From assembly GCA_021775955.1 (NCBI GenBank), contig JAJFGU010000022.1:225072-289071 (forward strand): a stretch of DNA of 64,000 bases, written 5' to 3'. Below are positions 53,833 through 63,860 of the stretch, one piece after another; within the stretch, counting starts at the first letter, position 1, and each line of letters opens with the position of its first letter. The notes under the pieces are model-generated. The model saw only the letters and a list, made by a program, of their open reading frames with translations, was not told the DNA's origin and did no database searches. The stretch is from Alphaproteobacteria bacterium. Its GTDB lineage: Bacteria; Pseudomonadota; Alphaproteobacteria; Micavibrionales; Micavibrionaceae. The position numbers were made by a program, and so were the translations under genes.

Positions 53833-54396
53833 TTACTTCTTTTCGGCGGTTTTCTTCTCAGCTTTTTTGGAGCCGGATTTTTTCGGACGACCGGATTTTT
53901 CTTTTTTCTCTTTTTTCTCACCAACCGGAGCCACTTTTTTCTTAACAATCGTGACCTTACCGCCTGCTTTTTCAACCGCAGCCGTCGCACTTTTTGAAGC
54001 ACCGGAGAGACTAAGCTCCACCTTATCTTTCAAAGTGCCATTGCCAAGCAGCTTGATGCCGTCTTTTTTGCGGCGCACCACACCTGCCTTAACCAGCGTA
54101 TCCTCATCGATAGCCTTCTTGGCATCAATTTGTTTGGCATCAATGGCTTCCTGCAGCTTGCCAAGGCTCAACTCAGCCATTTCCTTGCGGAAGATATTGT
54201 TAAAGCCAAGCTTGGGCATGCGGCGGTAAAGCGGCATTTGTCCGCCTTCAAAACCGTTAATAGCCACGCCGGAGCGCGACTTCTGACCCTTTTGACCGTG
54301 GCCACTGGTCTTGCCCTTACCCGAGCCAATGCCGCGACCAACAATCGTTCTTTTTGTTTTGGAGCCGTCTTGCGGCTTTAATTCATTCAGTTTCAT
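53833..54396 (-). CDS. rplO: Ribosomal protein L15 with Lys-rich tail
   Basis: 187 residues. The core (1-152) is canonical: GRGIGSGKGKTSGHGQKGQKSRSG and GFEGGQMPLYRRMPKLGF. Residues 153-187 form a Lys/Glu/Pro tail ending KKAEKKTAEKK. L15 binds 23S rRNA in late 50S assembly. Last gene before the terminator at 53783-53810. Confidence 0.95.
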   Translation of the reverse strand: MKLNELKPQDGSKTKRTIVGRGIGSGKGKTSGHGQKGQKSRSGVAINGFEGGQMPLYRRMPKLGFNNIFRKEMAELSLGKLQEAIDAKQIDAKKAIDEDTLVKAGVVRRKKDGIKLLGNGTLKDKVELSLSGASKSATAAVEKAGGKVTIVKKKVAPVGEKKEKKEKSGRPKKSGSKKAEKKTAEKK

Positions 54397-54407
54397 CGCT
54401 TTATTCC

Positions 54408-54788
54408 TTAGGCCGCATCTTCTTCGACACGTACCAGATGTTTTACCTTGTTAATCATGCCGCGCACCGATGGTGTATCTTCCAACTCACGGGTTTTATG
54501 CATTTTGTTCAGGCCCAGCCCGATCAATGTCGCTTTCTGGTAACCTTTACGCCCGATTGGTGAGCCGATTTGCGTCACAACAACCGTCTTGCCGGACGGC
54601 TTCTTGGCCGCTGGTTTCTTTGCAGGAGCCTTTTTAGGAGCAGCCTTCGCAGCTTCCTTAGGGGCCTCGACCTTTTTCTCAGCCGCTTTCGCAGGCTCTT
54701 TTTTCACAGCATCCGTCTTCGCTGCCGGCTTTTTGGCCGGAGCCTTCTTCGCTGGTGCTGCTTTTTTTTCGTCTTTGTCTTCAGCCAT
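54408..54788 (-). CDS. rpmD: Ribosomal protein L30 with long N-terminal extension
   Basis: 126 residues from the ATG at 54788. Residues 1-66 are Lys/Ala/Pro repeats ([15 protein letters not shown] and similar). The standard 60-residue L30 starts about residue 67 with [15 protein letters not shown] and continues [23 protein letters not shown]30 normally has no extension, so this is striking. Five bp after rpsE, ahead of rplO. Confidence 0.93.
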   Translation of the reverse strand: MAEDKDEKKAAPAKKAPAKKPAAKTDAVKKEPAKAAEKKVEAPKEAAKAAPKKAPAKKPAAKKPSGKTVVVTQIGSPIGRKGYQKATLIGLGLNKMHKTRELEDTPSVRGMINKVKHLVRVEEDAA

Positions 54789-54792
54789 AATC

Positions 54793-55377
54793 TTAACCTT
54801 TATCGTCTTCCGCTGTATCCGTTGCCGCTTCCGCATGAGAGCGGCCCGCTTCGCGGCTGGAAACAATTTCCTTTACATTTTTACTGCGGCGCGAGGCCAC
54901 ATGGCGCGGGCTCTGAATATTTTTCAGTGCCGCAAATGTCGCATTCACCATGGAATACGGATTGTTCGAGCCAATCGCCTTGGCCACAACATCCTGCACA
55001 CCAATCGCTTCAAAAACCGCACGCATCGGGCCACCAGCAATAATTCCGGTACCGGCAGGAGCCGAGCGCAGAAAAACCTTCCCGGCGCCGTGCTTACCAT
55101 GCACATCATGGTGCAATGTCCGGCCTTCACGCAAAGGAACACGGATCATATTACGTTTGGCCTGGTCCGTGGCTTTCTTAATTGCCTCAGGCACCTCACG
55201 CGCTTTGCCGTGACCATGACCGACGCGGCCCTTGCCGTCGCCAACAATCATCAAAGCGGCAAACCCAAAACGGCGCCCGCCTTTGACCACTTTGGCCACA
55301 CGGTTGATACCAACCAGGCGTTCGACCAATTCGTCGCCGTCTTCCCTTTGGTGCTTTCCTTCTGCTCTACGAGCCAT
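54793..55377 (-). CDS. rpsE: Ribosomal protein S5
   Basis: 194 residues, family length. [24 protein letters not shown] and [24 protein letters not shown] are the classic S5 blocks. S5 binds 16S helix 34 and helps decoding accuracy. Order rplR-rpsE-rpmD is normal. Confidence 0.97.
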   Translation of the reverse strand: MARRAEGKHQREDGDELVERLVGINRVAKVVKGGRRFGFAALMIVGDGKGRVGHGHGKAREVPEAIKKATDQAKRNMIRVPLREGRTLHHDVHGKHGAGKVFLRSAPAGTGIIAGGPMRAVFEAIGVQDVVAKAIGSNNPYSMVNATFAALKNIQSPRHVASRRSKNVKEIVSSREAGRSHAEAATDTAEDDKG

Positions 55378-55395
55378 TTTTAGTCCTTCCTTAAA

Positions 55396-55788
55396 TTAAA
55401 ACTCAAGGCCGCCTTCGCGCGCGCCCTCGGCCAGTGCTTTCACACGGCCATGATAAATATAGCGACCACGGTCAAAAACAACCTTGGAAACTCCTGATTT
55501 CTTTGCACGCGCGGCGATCAACTTGCCAACTTCCTGCGCGGCTTCGGTATTAGCACCTGATTTCAGCTTTTCTTTCAGCTCTTTATCAAGCGTAGAGGCC
55601 GCGGCCAGAGTCTTGCCGTCCAGATCATTAATGACCTGCGCATAAATCTGTTTGCCCGAGCGGAACACAGACAGACGCGGGCGCGTTTCACGCACGGCGC
55701 TGCGCTCTATGTTCACACGACGAATCTTGTTTCTGGTCCGGTAGCTGCGTCTTTGCGCGGCTGTTGTTTTCATTTTTTTCACTGGCAT
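55396..55788 (-). CDS. rplR: Ribosomal protein L18
   Basis: 130 residues. [18 protein letters not shown] and [27 protein letters not shown] are canonical. L18 binds 5S rRNA with L5. A basic N-terminus of about 15 residues is common in alphaproteobacteria. Confidence 0.96.
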   Translation of the reverse strand: MPVKKMKTTAAQRRSYRTRNKIRRVNIERSAVRETRPRLSVFRSGKQIYAQVINDLDGKTLAAASTLDKELKEKLKSGANTEAAQEVGKLIAARAKKSGVSKVVFDRGRYIYHGRVKALAEGAREGGLEF

Positions 55789-55799
55789 ATTCTTATTCC

Positions 55800-56360
55800 T
55801 TACTTCTTCTTGCCTTCCTTACGCAGGACATATTCATCAGCATAGCGTATACCTTTGCCCTTATAAGGCTCGGGCGGGCGATAGCTGCGGATATTGGCCG
55901 CTGTCTGTCCGACTTTTTGTTTATCAATGCCGGACACTGTAATCCCGGTCTGACCATCCATTTCAAGCTTGATTCCTTCTGGCACTTCGAACCTAACCTC
56001 ATGCGAAAAACCCAAAGAGAGCACAAGAATCTGTCCCTGCAAATTGCCACGGTAACCAACGCCTTTGATCTCCAGCTTTTTGCTGTAACCTTCACTCACA
56101 CCAACCACGATATTATCCACCAGCGTCCGCATCGTCGGCCAGATCTGCTGGGCGAAACGGCTGTTTGATTTCGGCTTCAAATTCACAACCTTCGAAGATG
56201 CGCCGTCATCATTGGCAACCTCTTCAATCGCGATAGACACTTCGTCATGCACGCGCAAGGACAGCTCACCAAGCTTGCCCTTGGCTTTCACATCCTGACC
56301 GTCGATGCTAAGTTCAACACCTTCAGGAATTTCGACTGCTTTACTTCCAATACGTGACAT
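55800..56360 (-). CDS. rplF: Ribosomal protein L6
   Basis: 186 residues. [30 protein letters not shown] and [16 protein letters not shown], the last the conserved C-terminal rRNA-binding loop, define L6. It sits near the factor-binding site of 50S. No extension visible. Confidence 0.96.
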   Translation of the reverse strand: MSRIGSKAVEIPEGVELSIDGQDVKAKGKLGELSLRVHDEVSIAIEEVANDDGASSKVVNLKPKSNSRFAQQIWPTMRTLVDNIVVGVSEGYSKKLEIKGVGYRGNLQGQILVLSLGFSHEVRFEVPEGIKLEMDGQTGITVSGIDKQKVGQTAANIRSYRPPEPYKGKGIRYADEYVLRKEGKKK

Positions 56361-56386
56361 CTTCTTACTTTCCTAAAATACCTAGC

Positions 56387-56785
56387 CTAAAACACCTGGC
56401 ATAAAATTTCGCCGCCGATATTCTCGGCGCGGGCTTTGTGGTCGGCCATCACGCCCTGCGGCGTTGAGACAACCAAAATACCAAGTCCGTTATAAAAACG
56501 TGGCAAGTCCTTCACGCCGGAATAAACACGGCAGCCGGGCTTTGACACACGGTCTATCTGACGGATAGCGCCCTGACCTTCCGAATATTTCAGATCGATC
56601 AGCAGAACCTTTTTGTTGTTCTCGCGCTCTTCAGCTTTAAAGCCGCGGATAAAACCTTCATCTTGCAGCACATTACACACGGATTCACGCAGGCGCGAAT
56701 TCGGGCATTCAATCACTGTCTTATTTGCCTGCTGTCCGTTACGAATACGGGTCAGCATATCACCAAGGGGATCACTCATTGTCAT
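56387..56785 (-). CDS. rpsH: Ribosomal protein S8
   Basis: 132 residues. MTMSDPLGDMLTRIRNGQQA and GLGILVVSTPQGVMADHKAR with GGEILCQVF at the end are the canonical S8 blocks. It binds 16S helix 21, and in other bacteria it represses the spc operon by binding its mRNA. Here that feedback could not act on secY if the terminator after rplO is active. Confidence 0.96.
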   Translation of the reverse strand: MTMSDPLGDMLTRIRNGQQANKTVIECPNSRLRESVCNVLQDEGFIRGFKAEERENNKKVLLIDLKYSEGQGAIRQIDRVSKPGCRVYSGVKDLPRFYNGLGILVVSTPQGVMADHKARAENIGGEILCQVF

Positions 56786-56804
56786 GTTGCGATATCCTCC
56801 TTTC

Positions 56805-57110
56805 CTACCAGCTTGATTTCGTTACACCGGGCAACTCACCACGAGAAGCCAGGTCCCGCAATGCAATGCGAGAAAGATTAAATTTACGATAGTAAGCACG
56901 CGGCCGACCGCTTAAAGCACAGCGATTGCGGATACGTGTCTTGGAAGAATTGCGCGGCAATTCCGCCAGTTTGAGAACAGCAGCAAAACGCTCTTCCTGC
57001 GGTGCTTTTCGGTCGCGAATAAGCGCCTTCAGTTCCGCACGCTTGTTCTCCAGGCTTTTGGCCATTTTGCGGCGTTTTTCATTGCGTTCTATCATACAAG
57101 TCTTTGCCAT
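56805..57110 (-). CDS. rpsN: Ribosomal protein S14 (C-minus long form)
   Basis: 101 residues. No CxxC...CxxC zinc motif is present, so this is the zinc-independent long form. [27 protein letters not shown] and GVTKSSW end are canonical. Located between rplE and rpsH as usual. Confidence 0.96.
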   Translation of the reverse strand: MAKTCMIERNEKRRKMAKSLENKRAELKALIRDRKAPQEERFAAVLKLAELPRNSSKTRIRNRCALSGRPRAYYRKFNLSRIALRDLASRGELPGVTKSSW

Positions 57111-57131
57111 TTTTGGTCTTTCCTTCTCTAC

Positions 57132-57674
57132 TTAACTCTTGAACGGCATCTTAAAGCCGCGCAGTAATTCTTTTGCCTCTTCGTCGCTCTTGGCTGACGT
57201 ACAAATCACAATGTCCATCCCGCGGATTTTATCGACTTTGTCGTAGTCAATTTCCGGGAACACAATATGTTCGGTCAGACCCAGCGCGTAATTCCCGCGC
57301 CCATCAAAACTTTTTCCATTCACGCCACGAAAATCGCGCACCCTTGGCAGGGCAATCGTGATTAGACGATCGAGGAATTCATACATTTGCGCGCGGCGCA
57401 GCGTGACCTTCGTGCCAATTGCCTGCCCGTCACGAATTTTGAACGATGCATTGGACTGGCGCGCCTTGGTCACAATCGGCTTCTGACCGGCAATCAGGCC
57501 AAGATCATTGGTTGCATTTTCCATGTGCTTGCGGTCCTGCGTCGCTTCACCGACACCCATATTGATGACGATCTTGGTGATCTTTGGGCGCTCATGCGGA
57601 TTCTTATACCCGAACTTCTTATCCAAAGCCGGTATGATCTCTTTATCGTATATTTCTTTATAACGCGGTATCAT
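57132..57674 (-). CDS. rplE: Ribosomal protein L5
   Basis: 180 residues from the ATG at 57674 (GAGAAGAG upstream). [42 protein letters not shown] and [19 protein letters not shown] are canonical. L5 carries 5S rRNA into 50S. An ATG at 57686 would add four residues. Confidence 0.96.
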   Translation of the reverse strand: MIPRYKEIYDKEIIPALDKKFGYKNPHERPKITKIVINMGVGEATQDRKHMENATNDLGLIAGQKPIVTKARQSNASFKIRDGQAIGTKVTLRRAQMYEFLDRLITIALPRVRDFRGVNGKSFDGRGNYALGLTEHIVFPEIDYDKVDKIRGMDIVICTSAKSDEEAKELLRGFKMPFKS

Positions 57675-57686
57675 CGCTCTTCTCAC

Positions 57687-58010
57687 TTATCCTATTGTCT
57701 CGCCGGATTTACGGGCCACGCGGACCTTCTTTCCGTCTTTGAGTGTTTTATAACCAACACGGCTTGCTTCCCCGGTTTTCGGATCGGCAATTGCCACATT
57801 CGAAATATGAATGGGTAGCTCTTTTTTCTGTTTTCCACCCGGTGACGTTTGCGTTGGCTTTTCATGCTTGGTCACCGTATTGATGCCGGCCACCAGAACC
57901 TTGCTCTTCTCGCTCAGAACCTTCAGCACCTCACCTTTGGCGCCCTTGTCCTTGCCGGTCAGCACGACAACCTGGTCACCTTTTTTAATTTTCAAGCTCA
58001 CTTGTGTCAT
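57687..58010 (-). CDS. rplX: Ribosomal protein L24
   Basis: 107 residues. The KOW motif ([23 protein letters not shown]) and the [17 protein letters not shown] mid block ([13 protein letters not shown]) plus PIHISNVAI are canonical. An early assembly protein at the tunnel exit side. Confidence 0.96.
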   Translation of the reverse strand: MTQVSLKIKKGDQVVVLTGKDKGAKGEVLKVLSEKSKVLVAGINTVTKHEKPTQTSPGGKQKKELPIHISNVAIADPKTGEASRVGYKTLKDGKKVRVARKSGETIG

Positions 58011-58012
58011 GA

Positions 58013-58381
58013 CTAGAGCACCTCCGAAGCGAGTGAAATAATTTTCATGTAGCCTCTGCCGCGCAGCTCCCGCGTAACAGGGCCAAAAATACGCGTTCCC
58101 ACCGGCTCGCCCTGTGCATTAATCAAAACACAGGCATTGGTGTCAAAACGGATTTTCTCACCATATTTACGTTGCAGCCCAAAACGTGAGCGCACTACAA
58201 CTGCGCGCTGAACCGTTCCTTTTTTCACACGGCCGCGTGGAATTGCTTCCTTCACGGACACAATGACAACGTCACCGATATTGGCCGTGCGACGGTGCGA
58301 TCCGCCCAGCACCTTGATGCACTGAACCTGACGGGCCCCGCTGTTATCAGCCACTTCTATGCGTGATTGCATCTGTATCAT
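58013..58381 (-). CDS. rplN: Ribosomal protein L14
   Basis: 122 residues. [27 protein letters not shown] and [16 protein letters not shown] are canonical. The start shares an A with the TAA of rpsQ (TAATG). L14 lies at the subunit interface. Confidence 0.97.
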   Translation of the reverse strand: MIQMQSRIEVADNSGARQVQCIKVLGGSHRRTANIGDVVIVSVKEAIPRGRVKKGTVQRAVVVRSRFGLQRKYGEKIRFDTNACVLINAQGEPVGTRIFGPVTRELRGRGYMKIISLASEVL

Positions 58382-58752
58382 TACTTTTTATCCTTCTTCG
58401 CTGCTGCCTTTTTGGCGGCCGGCTTTTTCTCGGCTTTCTTTTCTTGTGCCTGTGGTGCTTCTTTCTTTGGCGCGTCCTTCTTGGCCTCTATTTTTTTAGC
58501 CTCTGAAGGCTTCGCCGCAGCGCCATCCGTGACAACCGTCCAGGTCTTGCGCTTGGAAATCGGGCGACATTCAATAATCTGCACGCGATCACCAGTTTTA
58601 TAAGTATTGGCCTCGTCATGCGCGGCATATTTATCCGTGCGCTTCACGTATTTCTTGTAAACCGGGTGCCGATAACGACGCTCGACAAGAACCGTAATGG
58701 TCTTGTCCATTTTGTCGCTCACGACAGCGCCTTCTAATACACGTTTTGGCAT
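58381..58752 (-). CDS. rpsQ: Ribosomal protein S17 with Lys/Ala-rich tail
   Basis: 123 residues. The core (to about 77) has [19 protein letters not shown] and [19 protein letters not shown]. Residues 77-123 are a low-complexity Lys/Ala/Glu tail ([20 protein letters not shown]). Normal S17 is about 80-90 residues. TAATG coupling to rplN. Confidence 0.95.
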   Translation of the reverse strand: MPKRVLEGAVVSDKMDKTITVLVERRYRHPVYKKYVKRTDKYAAHDEANTYKTGDRVQIIECRPISKRKTWTVVTDGAAAKPSEAKKIEAKKDAPKKEAPQAQEKKAEKKPAAKKAAAKKDKK

Positions 58753-58770
58753 ATCCTTACTTCCTTATCC

Positions 58771-58992
58771 TTAAGCCGCTTTTTTCTCGCCCTTAGGGGC
58801 TTCTTCGCGGGTTTTTTTCTCTAAAAATGTTTTAACGCGCGCAATATTGCGGCGGGTTTTACGAACCTGCGCCGTATTGTCCAGCGTGCCACCGGATTTT
58901 TGAAAGCGCAGATTGAACTGCTCCTTACGCAAATCCAGCAAAGCCTTTTTCAGCTCGTCTATGGTCTTTGTTTTTAAATCTTCAGCTTTCAT
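58771..58992 (-). CDS. rpmC: Ribosomal protein L29
   Basis: 73 residues. LRKEQFNLRFQKSGGTLDNTAQVRKTRRNIARVKT is the canonical region (LRFQxxxGxLxN...). A short EEAPKGEKKAA tail. Near the tunnel exit; 3 bp after rplP. Confidence 0.95.
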   Translation of the reverse strand: MKAEDLKTKTIDELKKALLDLRKEQFNLRFQKSGGTLDNTAQVRKTRRNIARVKTFLEKKTREEAPKGEKKAA

Positions 58993-58994
58993 CT

Positions 58995-59417
58995 CTACGC
59001 TGCCTCCTCACCAACACGGGTGATAAATTTTGTTTTCACTGGCAATTTCATCGCCGCCAGATCAAAAGCCTCCTGCGCCACTTCACGTGACACACCGTCA
59101 ATCTCGAACATAATCCGGCCAGGCTTAACACGCGCCGCCCAGTATTCCGGCGATCCTTTACCCTTACCCTGACGCACTTCCAAAGGTTTGGAGGTCACAG
59201 GCACATCCGGGAAAATCCGGATCCAGACCTTACCCTGCCTTTTCATGTGGCGGGTAATCGCACGCCGCGCGGCCTCAATCTGGCGCGAAGTCACACGATC
59301 CGGCGTCAACGCCTTCAAACCATACGCACCAAAAGCAAGCGATGTACCGCCTTTCGCATTACCATGAATGCGGCCCTTGTGTTGCTTGCGATGTTTAAAC
59401 TTTTTTGGACTTAACAT
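58995..59417 (-). CDS. rplP: Ribosomal protein L16
   Basis: 140 residues. [44 protein letters not shown] and [18 protein letters not shown] [19 protein letters not shown] are canonical. It lies near the A-site tRNA. Confidence 0.97.
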   Translation of the reverse strand: MLSPKKFKHRKQHKGRIHGNAKGGTSLAFGAYGLKALTPDRVTSRQIEAARRAITRHMKRQGKVWIRIFPDVPVTSKPLEVRQGKGKGSPEYWAARVKPGRIMFEIDGVSREVAQEAFDLAAMKLPVKTKFITRVGEEAA

Positions 59418-59441
59418 TTCCTAATTCCTAGTTCCTAAAAC

Positions 59442-60131
59442 CTAATTCCTATTCGGCATCCCGCCCTGAGCGTCGGCCATTTTCTTGTCGCGCGCCATCG
59501 GGTCGTGTTCCATGATGTCGCCTTTGTAAATCCAGACCTTCACGCCGATAATCCCGTAGGTCGTCAGCGCTTCGGCAAAACCGTAATCCATATCGGCGCG
59601 CAATGTGTGCAACGGCACGCGACCTTCGCGGTACCATTCGGTCCGCGCAATATCGGCACCGCCAAGACGGCCCGAAACATTCAACCGAATACCCGGCGCG
59701 CCCAGACGCTGCGCAGATTGTACTGCACGCTTCATCGCACGGCGAAAAGACACACGGCGCTCAAGCTGCTGGCAAACACCTTCGGCAACCAGCTGCGCAT
59801 CCAGCTCCGGCTTGCGGATCTCAACAATATTCAGCGAGACCTCACCACCGGCGCGGCGCGATAATTCCTGGCGCAGGGTTTCGATATCCGCGCCCTTCTT
59901 GCCGATAATCACACCGGGACGCGCCGTATGGACCGTCACTTTGGTGCTTTTGGCGGCACGCTCAATAATCACTTTCGAGATTCCAGCAGGCTTCAAACGC
60001 TCGGTAATATATTCACGCAGCTTGAGATCCTCGACCAGCTTCTTCGCATAGTCGCGGCCCGCATACCAGCGGCTGTCCCATGTGCGGTTAATACCGACCC
60101 GAAGGCCTATTGGATTAATCTTCTGTCCCAT
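59442..60131 (-). CDS. rpsC: Ribosomal protein S3
   Basis: 229 residues. [38 protein letters not shown] (the KH domain loop) and [31 protein letters not shown] are canonical. Part of the mRNA entry tunnel. Order rplV-rpsC-rplP is normal. Confidence 0.97.
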   Translation of the reverse strand: MGQKINPIGLRVGINRTWDSRWYAGRDYAKKLVEDLKLREYITERLKPAGISKVIIERAAKSTKVTVHTARPGVIIGKKGADIETLRQELSRRAGGEVSLNIVEIRKPELDAQLVAEGVCQQLERRVSFRRAMKRAVQSAQRLGAPGIRLNVSGRLGGADIARTEWYREGRVPLHTLRADMDYGFAEALTTYGIIGVKVWIYKGDIMEHDPMARDKKMADAQGGMPNRN

Positions 60132-60134
60132 ACT

Positions 60135-60515
60135 TTATGCTTCCTCATCCTGTTCCCTGACGATAATCGTCAGGTTGGAAAATTTCTTTTCAATCCGTGC
60201 GGCGCGGCCTCTGGCACGGGCACGAAAACGCTTCATCGTTAAGGTCTTGCCGACGGTCGCCTCAGCCACCACCAAACGGTCAACATCAAGACCGTGATTG
60301 TTCTCAGCATTAGCCACAGCCGATTGCAGAACCTTTTTTACATCCTGCGCGATGCGGCGCTTGCTGAAATCCAGATCGGTCAGAGCCGTACCAGCCTTCT
60401 TGCCGCGAATAGTCTGCGCCACGAGATTGAGCTTTTGCGGTGACGTGCGAACATGTTTCGCGTAGGCCCGCGCCTCATTGTCTTTGGTTCTGCTCTCGTT
60501 TGCCTTTTGTCCCAT
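60135..60515 (-). CDS. rplV: Ribosomal protein L22
   Basis: 126 residues. [44 protein letters not shown] and [14 protein letters not shown], with its loop reaching the exit tunnel, are canonical. 12 bp after rpsS; rpsC follows after 3 bp. Confidence 0.97.
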   Translation of the reverse strand: MGQKANESRTKDNEARAYAKHVRTSPQKLNLVAQTIRGKKAGTALTDLDFSKRRIAQDVKKVLQSAVANAENNHGLDVDRLVVAEATVGKTLTMKRFRARARGRAARIEKKFSNLTIIVREQDEEA

Positions 60516-60527
60516 AATCCTTATTCC

Positions 60528-60806
60528 TTAAGCTCTCTTCGCTTTTTTATCGCTGCCATGACCGTGATAGGTCCGGGTCGGGGCGAATTCGCCCAGCTTG
60601 TGCCCGATCATCTGATCACTCACGATCACTGGTATAAACTTTTTGCCGTTATGCACGCCGAACGTTAAGCCGACAAAATTCGGCAAAATTGTTGAACGTC
60701 GTGACCATGTTTTGATCACCATGTTCTTGCCGGAATTGCGCGCCTCATCCACTTTTTTGAGGAGGCTCTTTTCTACAAACGGACCTTTCCAAACGCTACG
60801 TGCCAT
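60528..60806 (-). CDS. rpsS: Ribosomal protein S19
   Basis: 92 residues. [48 protein letters not shown] and [16 protein letters not shown] are canonical. It contacts S13 and the 30S head. It overlaps rplB by one base. Confidence 0.97.
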   Translation of the reverse strand: MARSVWKGPFVEKSLLKKVDEARNSGKNMVIKTWSRRSTILPNFVGLTFGVHNGKKFIPVIVSDQMIGHKLGEFAPTRTYHGHGSDKKAKRA

Positions 60807-61636
60807 TATTTCTTCTTCCTTCTGCGAATAATATATTTATCACTGGCCTTGCCTTTTTTACGGGTCTTATACCCCATCGTGGGCTTACCCCATGGCGTAC
60901 AAGGGTGACGGCCACCGGCGGATTTACCTTCACCACCACCAAGCGGGTGATCAACCGGGTTCATCGCCACGCCGCGCACGGAAGGCCTGCGGCCTTTCCA
61001 GCGATTGCGGCCGGCTTTACCCATATTGGTGTTCATGTGATCCGGGTTGGACACCGCACCCACCGTTGCCATGCATTCACCGGATACAATACGAAGCTCA
61101 CCCGATGTCAGTTTAATCTGCGCATAGCCCTGATCACGACCCACAAGCTGGGCAAAAGTTCCGGCGCTGCGCACCATCTGCGCGCCCTTGCCGGGCTTCA
61201 TCTCGACATTGTGAATAATCGTTCCCACCGGCATTTTGCTAAGCTTCATCGCATTGCCGGGCTTCACATCAGTCTTTTCACCGGCAATCACTTTGTCACC
61301 AACGGCCAGACGCTGCGGCGCCAGAATATAACGCTTGTCACCATCCGGGTACTGGATCAGCGCAATAAAGCCCGTGCGGTTCGGATCATATTCGATGCGC
61401 TCAACCGTGCCTTCAACATCCCATTTATCACGCTTCCAATCGATGAAGCGGTAGCTGCGTTTGTGCCCGCCACCGATATGACGCGATGTCATGCGGCCAT
61501 GGTTGTTGCGTCCGCCGGATTTGGTCAAACCCTCGGTCAGAGTCTTTTCCGGCTTGCCCTTCCATAGGCCGGTGCGATCAATTTTTACCAATTGACGCGT
61601 GCCTGGAGTTCTCGGTTTAAATTTTTTCAGTGCCAT
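60806..61636 (-). CDS. rplB: Ribosomal protein L2
   Basis: 276 residues, family length. [35 protein letters not shown] and the conserved peptidyl-transferase loop [24 protein letters not shown] with its His are canonical. Essential for subunit joining. Confidence 0.98.
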   Translation of the reverse strand: MALKKFKPRTPGTRQLVKIDRTGLWKGKPEKTLTEGLTKSGGRNNHGRMTSRHIGGGHKRSYRFIDWKRDKWDVEGTVERIEYDPNRTGFIALIQYPDGDKRYILAPQRLAVGDKVIAGEKTDVKPGNAMKLSKMPVGTIIHNVEMKPGKGAQMVRSAGTFAQLVGRDQGYAQIKLTSGELRIVSGECMATVGAVSNPDHMNTNMGKAGRNRWKGRRPSVRGVAMNPVDHPLGGGEGKSAGGRHPCTPWGKPTMGYKTRKKGKASDKYIIRRRKKK

Positions 61637-61648
61637 TTTCTTTTACCC

Positions 61649-61969
61649 TTAAACCCCTGTTCCAACATCGATGGATTGACCCTCTTCAAGGGTCACAATC
61701 GCTTTCTTTATACTGCCGCGCTTGCCTACAATACCTTTAAAGCGCTTGGTCTTACCCTTCTGGATCAGCGTATTCACGCCCTTGACCTTGACACCGAACA
61801 ACGTTTCCACAGCCTGCTTCACTTGCGGCTTGGTCGCAGTTAGCGGCACGCGGAACGTCACCTGGCCATGCTCGGAGCCCAGCGTTGCTTTTTCTGTCAT
61901 ATGCGGCTGGCGGATGATTTCATACATCCACTCCTGCACTTCAACTTTTTCTTTCTTCTTAGCAGCCAT
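61649..61969 (-). CDS. rplW: Ribosomal protein L23
   Basis: 106 residues. [46 protein letters not shown] and [10 protein letters not shown] are canonical. Docks trigger factor and SRP at the tunnel exit. 12 bp before rplB. Confidence 0.96.
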   Translation of the reverse strand: MAAKKKEKVEVQEWMYEIIRQPHMTEKATLGSEHGQVTFRVPLTATKPQVKQAVETLFGVKVKGVNTLIQKGKTKRFKGIVGKRGSIKKAIVTLEEGQSIDVGTGV

Positions 61970-61974
61970 TTTTC

Positions 61975-62598
61975 TTATCCCTTAAGTCTTTCCGTCAGAT
62001 CATTTACGGCATCCTTGGTCAGCACCAAAACGTCGCGGCGTAAAATATCGTACACATTCGCGCCTTTACTTGGCAGCACATCAATGCGCGGCAGATTGGC
62101 CGTTGCGCGTGCGAAATTAGCATCCACTTCAGCGCCGCCAACAATCAGCGCGGATTCAAATCCGAACTTGCCCAGCGCCGCCGCCATTGGTTTGGTCTTG
62201 TGATCTTTTGCCTTGGCTTCGTCAATCACGATCAGCTTGCCTTCTTTGGCCTTGGCCGAAAGCGCCGTCTTCAGAGCCAAAAGGCGTGCCTTTTTCGGCA
62301 TATCCTTAGAATGATCACGCACCACCGGGCCATGCACAGTCGCGCCGCCACGGTCGATATTACGTTTCAGGTCGCCGGCGCGCGCGCGGCCCGTTCCTTT
62401 TTGCGCCCAGGGCTTTTTACCTGTGCCTTTAATTTCATGGCGCTGCTTGACCTTGTGATTACCGGAGCGGCGCTTGGCCAGCTGGTAATTCACCATGGCA
62501 TGCAAAAGATCCTGACGCACTTCCACGCCAAACACCGCATCATCCAGCGTGATATCGCCGGCGGCCTTGTTATCTATTGTTTTAACAGCGACTTTCAT
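61975..62598 (-). CDS. rplD: Ribosomal protein L4
   Basis: 207 residues. [32 protein letters not shown] is the region with the tunnel loop, and [31 protein letters not shown] is canonical. In Enterobacteria L4 represses the S10 operon; whether that holds here is unknown. Confidence 0.96.
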   Translation of the reverse strand: MKVAVKTIDNKAAGDITLDDAVFGVEVRQDLLHAMVNYQLAKRRSGNHKVKQRHEIKGTGKKPWAQKGTGRARAGDLKRNIDRGGATVHGPVVRDHSKDMPKKARLLALKTALSAKAKEGKLIVIDEAKAKDHKTKPMAAALGKFGFESALIVGGAEVDANFARATANLPRIDVLPSKGANVYDILRRDVLVLTKDAVNDLTERLKG

Positions 62599-62601
62599 CG
62601 T

Positions 62602-63507
62602 TTAATCCTTTTTCTCTTCTTCTTTAGCTTCTTCTGCAGGAGCTTCTTCAGCAGGCTTTTCTTCTTTTGGAGCGTCAGCTTCAGCAGCTGCCGCGGCAGC
62701 ATTCTCTTCAGCTTTTTTCGCAAGAGCCGCCTCTTGTTCTTCTGCGGCTGCTTTCTCTTCCGCGTCTTTCTCGGCCAAAGCCGCTGCGTCTGCAGCATCA
62801 CGCTGCGCCCGCGCTTCCGCCAGCTCTTTTTCACTAATTTTCAGACCGGCCGGCAATGGCGCATCTTCATGACGCGGTTTTTTTACCGCGTCATTGATAT
62901 AAACCCAGCCGCTTGTAGGACCGGGCACAGCGCCCTTTATAAGAACCAAACCATGCTCAAGATCAACGCCGACAATCTCAAGGCTTTGCGTCGTTACCTG
63001 CTCATTACCCATTTGCCCGGCCATTTTCTTGCCTTTAAAGACCCGACCCGGATCCTGACATTGACCGGTTGAACCATGCGAACGGTGCGAAACCGAAATA
63101 CCATGCGAAGCGCGCAAGCCAGAGAAATTATGGCGTTTCATCGCTCCGGCAAAACCCTTACCCTTTGATGTGCCTGTGACATCGACATACTGGCCTTTGA
63201 CAAAATGGTTAGGACCAAGCTCTGCACCGATCTCAAGAACATTTTCATTTGAGACACGAAATTCAGCGAGCTTTTTCTTCGGCTCAACCTTGGATTTGGC
63301 GAAGTGACCGCGATTGGCTTTGCTTGTGCGCTTGACCTTGGCTTTGCCAGAACCGAGCTGTACAGCCGTGTAGCCGTCCTTTTCCTCGGAGCGGATCGCC
63401 ACCACCTGGCATTCATCAATTTTTAGTACGCTCACGGGGATATGGCGCCCATCTTCATCGAAGATGCGGGTCATTCCTTCTTTGCGTGCAATCAATCCGG
63501 TTCTCAT
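62602..63507 (-). CDS. rplC: Ribosomal protein L3 with long acidic C-terminal tail
   Basis: 301 residues. The core to about 215 has [51 protein letters not shown] and [20 protein letters not shown] blocks. Residues about 220-301 form an Ala/Glu-rich helical tail ([15 protein letters not shown] at the end). Ordinary L3 is about 210-240 residues. It helps form the peptidyl-transferase centre. Confidence 0.95.
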   Translation of the reverse strand: MRTGLIARKEGMTRIFDEDGRHIPVSVLKIDECQVVAIRSEEKDGYTAVQLGSGKAKVKRTSKANRGHFAKSKVEPKKKLAEFRVSNENVLEIGAELGPNHFVKGQYVDVTGTSKGKGFAGAMKRHNFSGLRASHGISVSHRSHGSTGQCQDPGRVFKGKKMAGQMGNEQVTTQSLEIVGVDLEHGLVLIKGAVPGPTSGWVYINDAVKKPRHEDAPLPAGLKISEKELAEARAQRDAADAAALAEKDAEEKAAAEEQEAALAKKAEENAAAAAAEADAPKEEKPAEEAPAEEAKEEEKKD

Positions 63508-63522
63508 CTCTTCTTTACTTCC

Positions 63523-63849
63523 TTAAGCGGCTTGTAATTGGCCAATTTTAATTTCAACATCCACACCGGCAGGCAGATCGAGCTTCATCAGCGCATCAAT
63601 CGTCTGTGGCGTCGGGTCTTGTATATCAAGCAGTCTTTTATGTGTGCGCATCTCGAACTGTTCCTGCGAACATTTGTCGACATGCGGGCTGCGGATCACA
63701 CAAAACTTTTTGATCCTGTTGGGCAACGGCACCGGACCACGGACCTCTGCGCCGGTGCGCTTGGCCGTATTCAAAATCTCTGCCGCCGCAACATCCAAGA
63801 TGCGGTGGTCAAAGGCCTTTAATGTGATCCGTATACTTTGCGTGTCCAT
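63523..63849 (-). CDS. rpsJ: Ribosomal protein S10 (NusE)
   Basis: 108 residues. [44 protein letters not shown] and [30 protein letters not shown] are canonical. Acts in 30S and, as NusE, in antitermination complexes. First complete gene of the S10 operon in this window, 11 bp after tuf. Confidence 0.97.
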   Translation of the reverse strand: MDTQSIRITLKAFDHRILDVAAAEILNTAKRTGAEVRGPVPLPNRIKKFCVIRSPHVDKCSQEQFEMRTHKRLLDIQDPTPQTIDALMKLDLPAGVDVEIKIGQLQAA

Positions 63850-63860
63850 TTTCCTAAGCC

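Noticed and set aside
60800..63072. Long plus-strand frames opposite rplB, rplD and rplC (255 and 290 codons).
   Set aside because: They lie across canonical ribosomal genes and show no protein family features.
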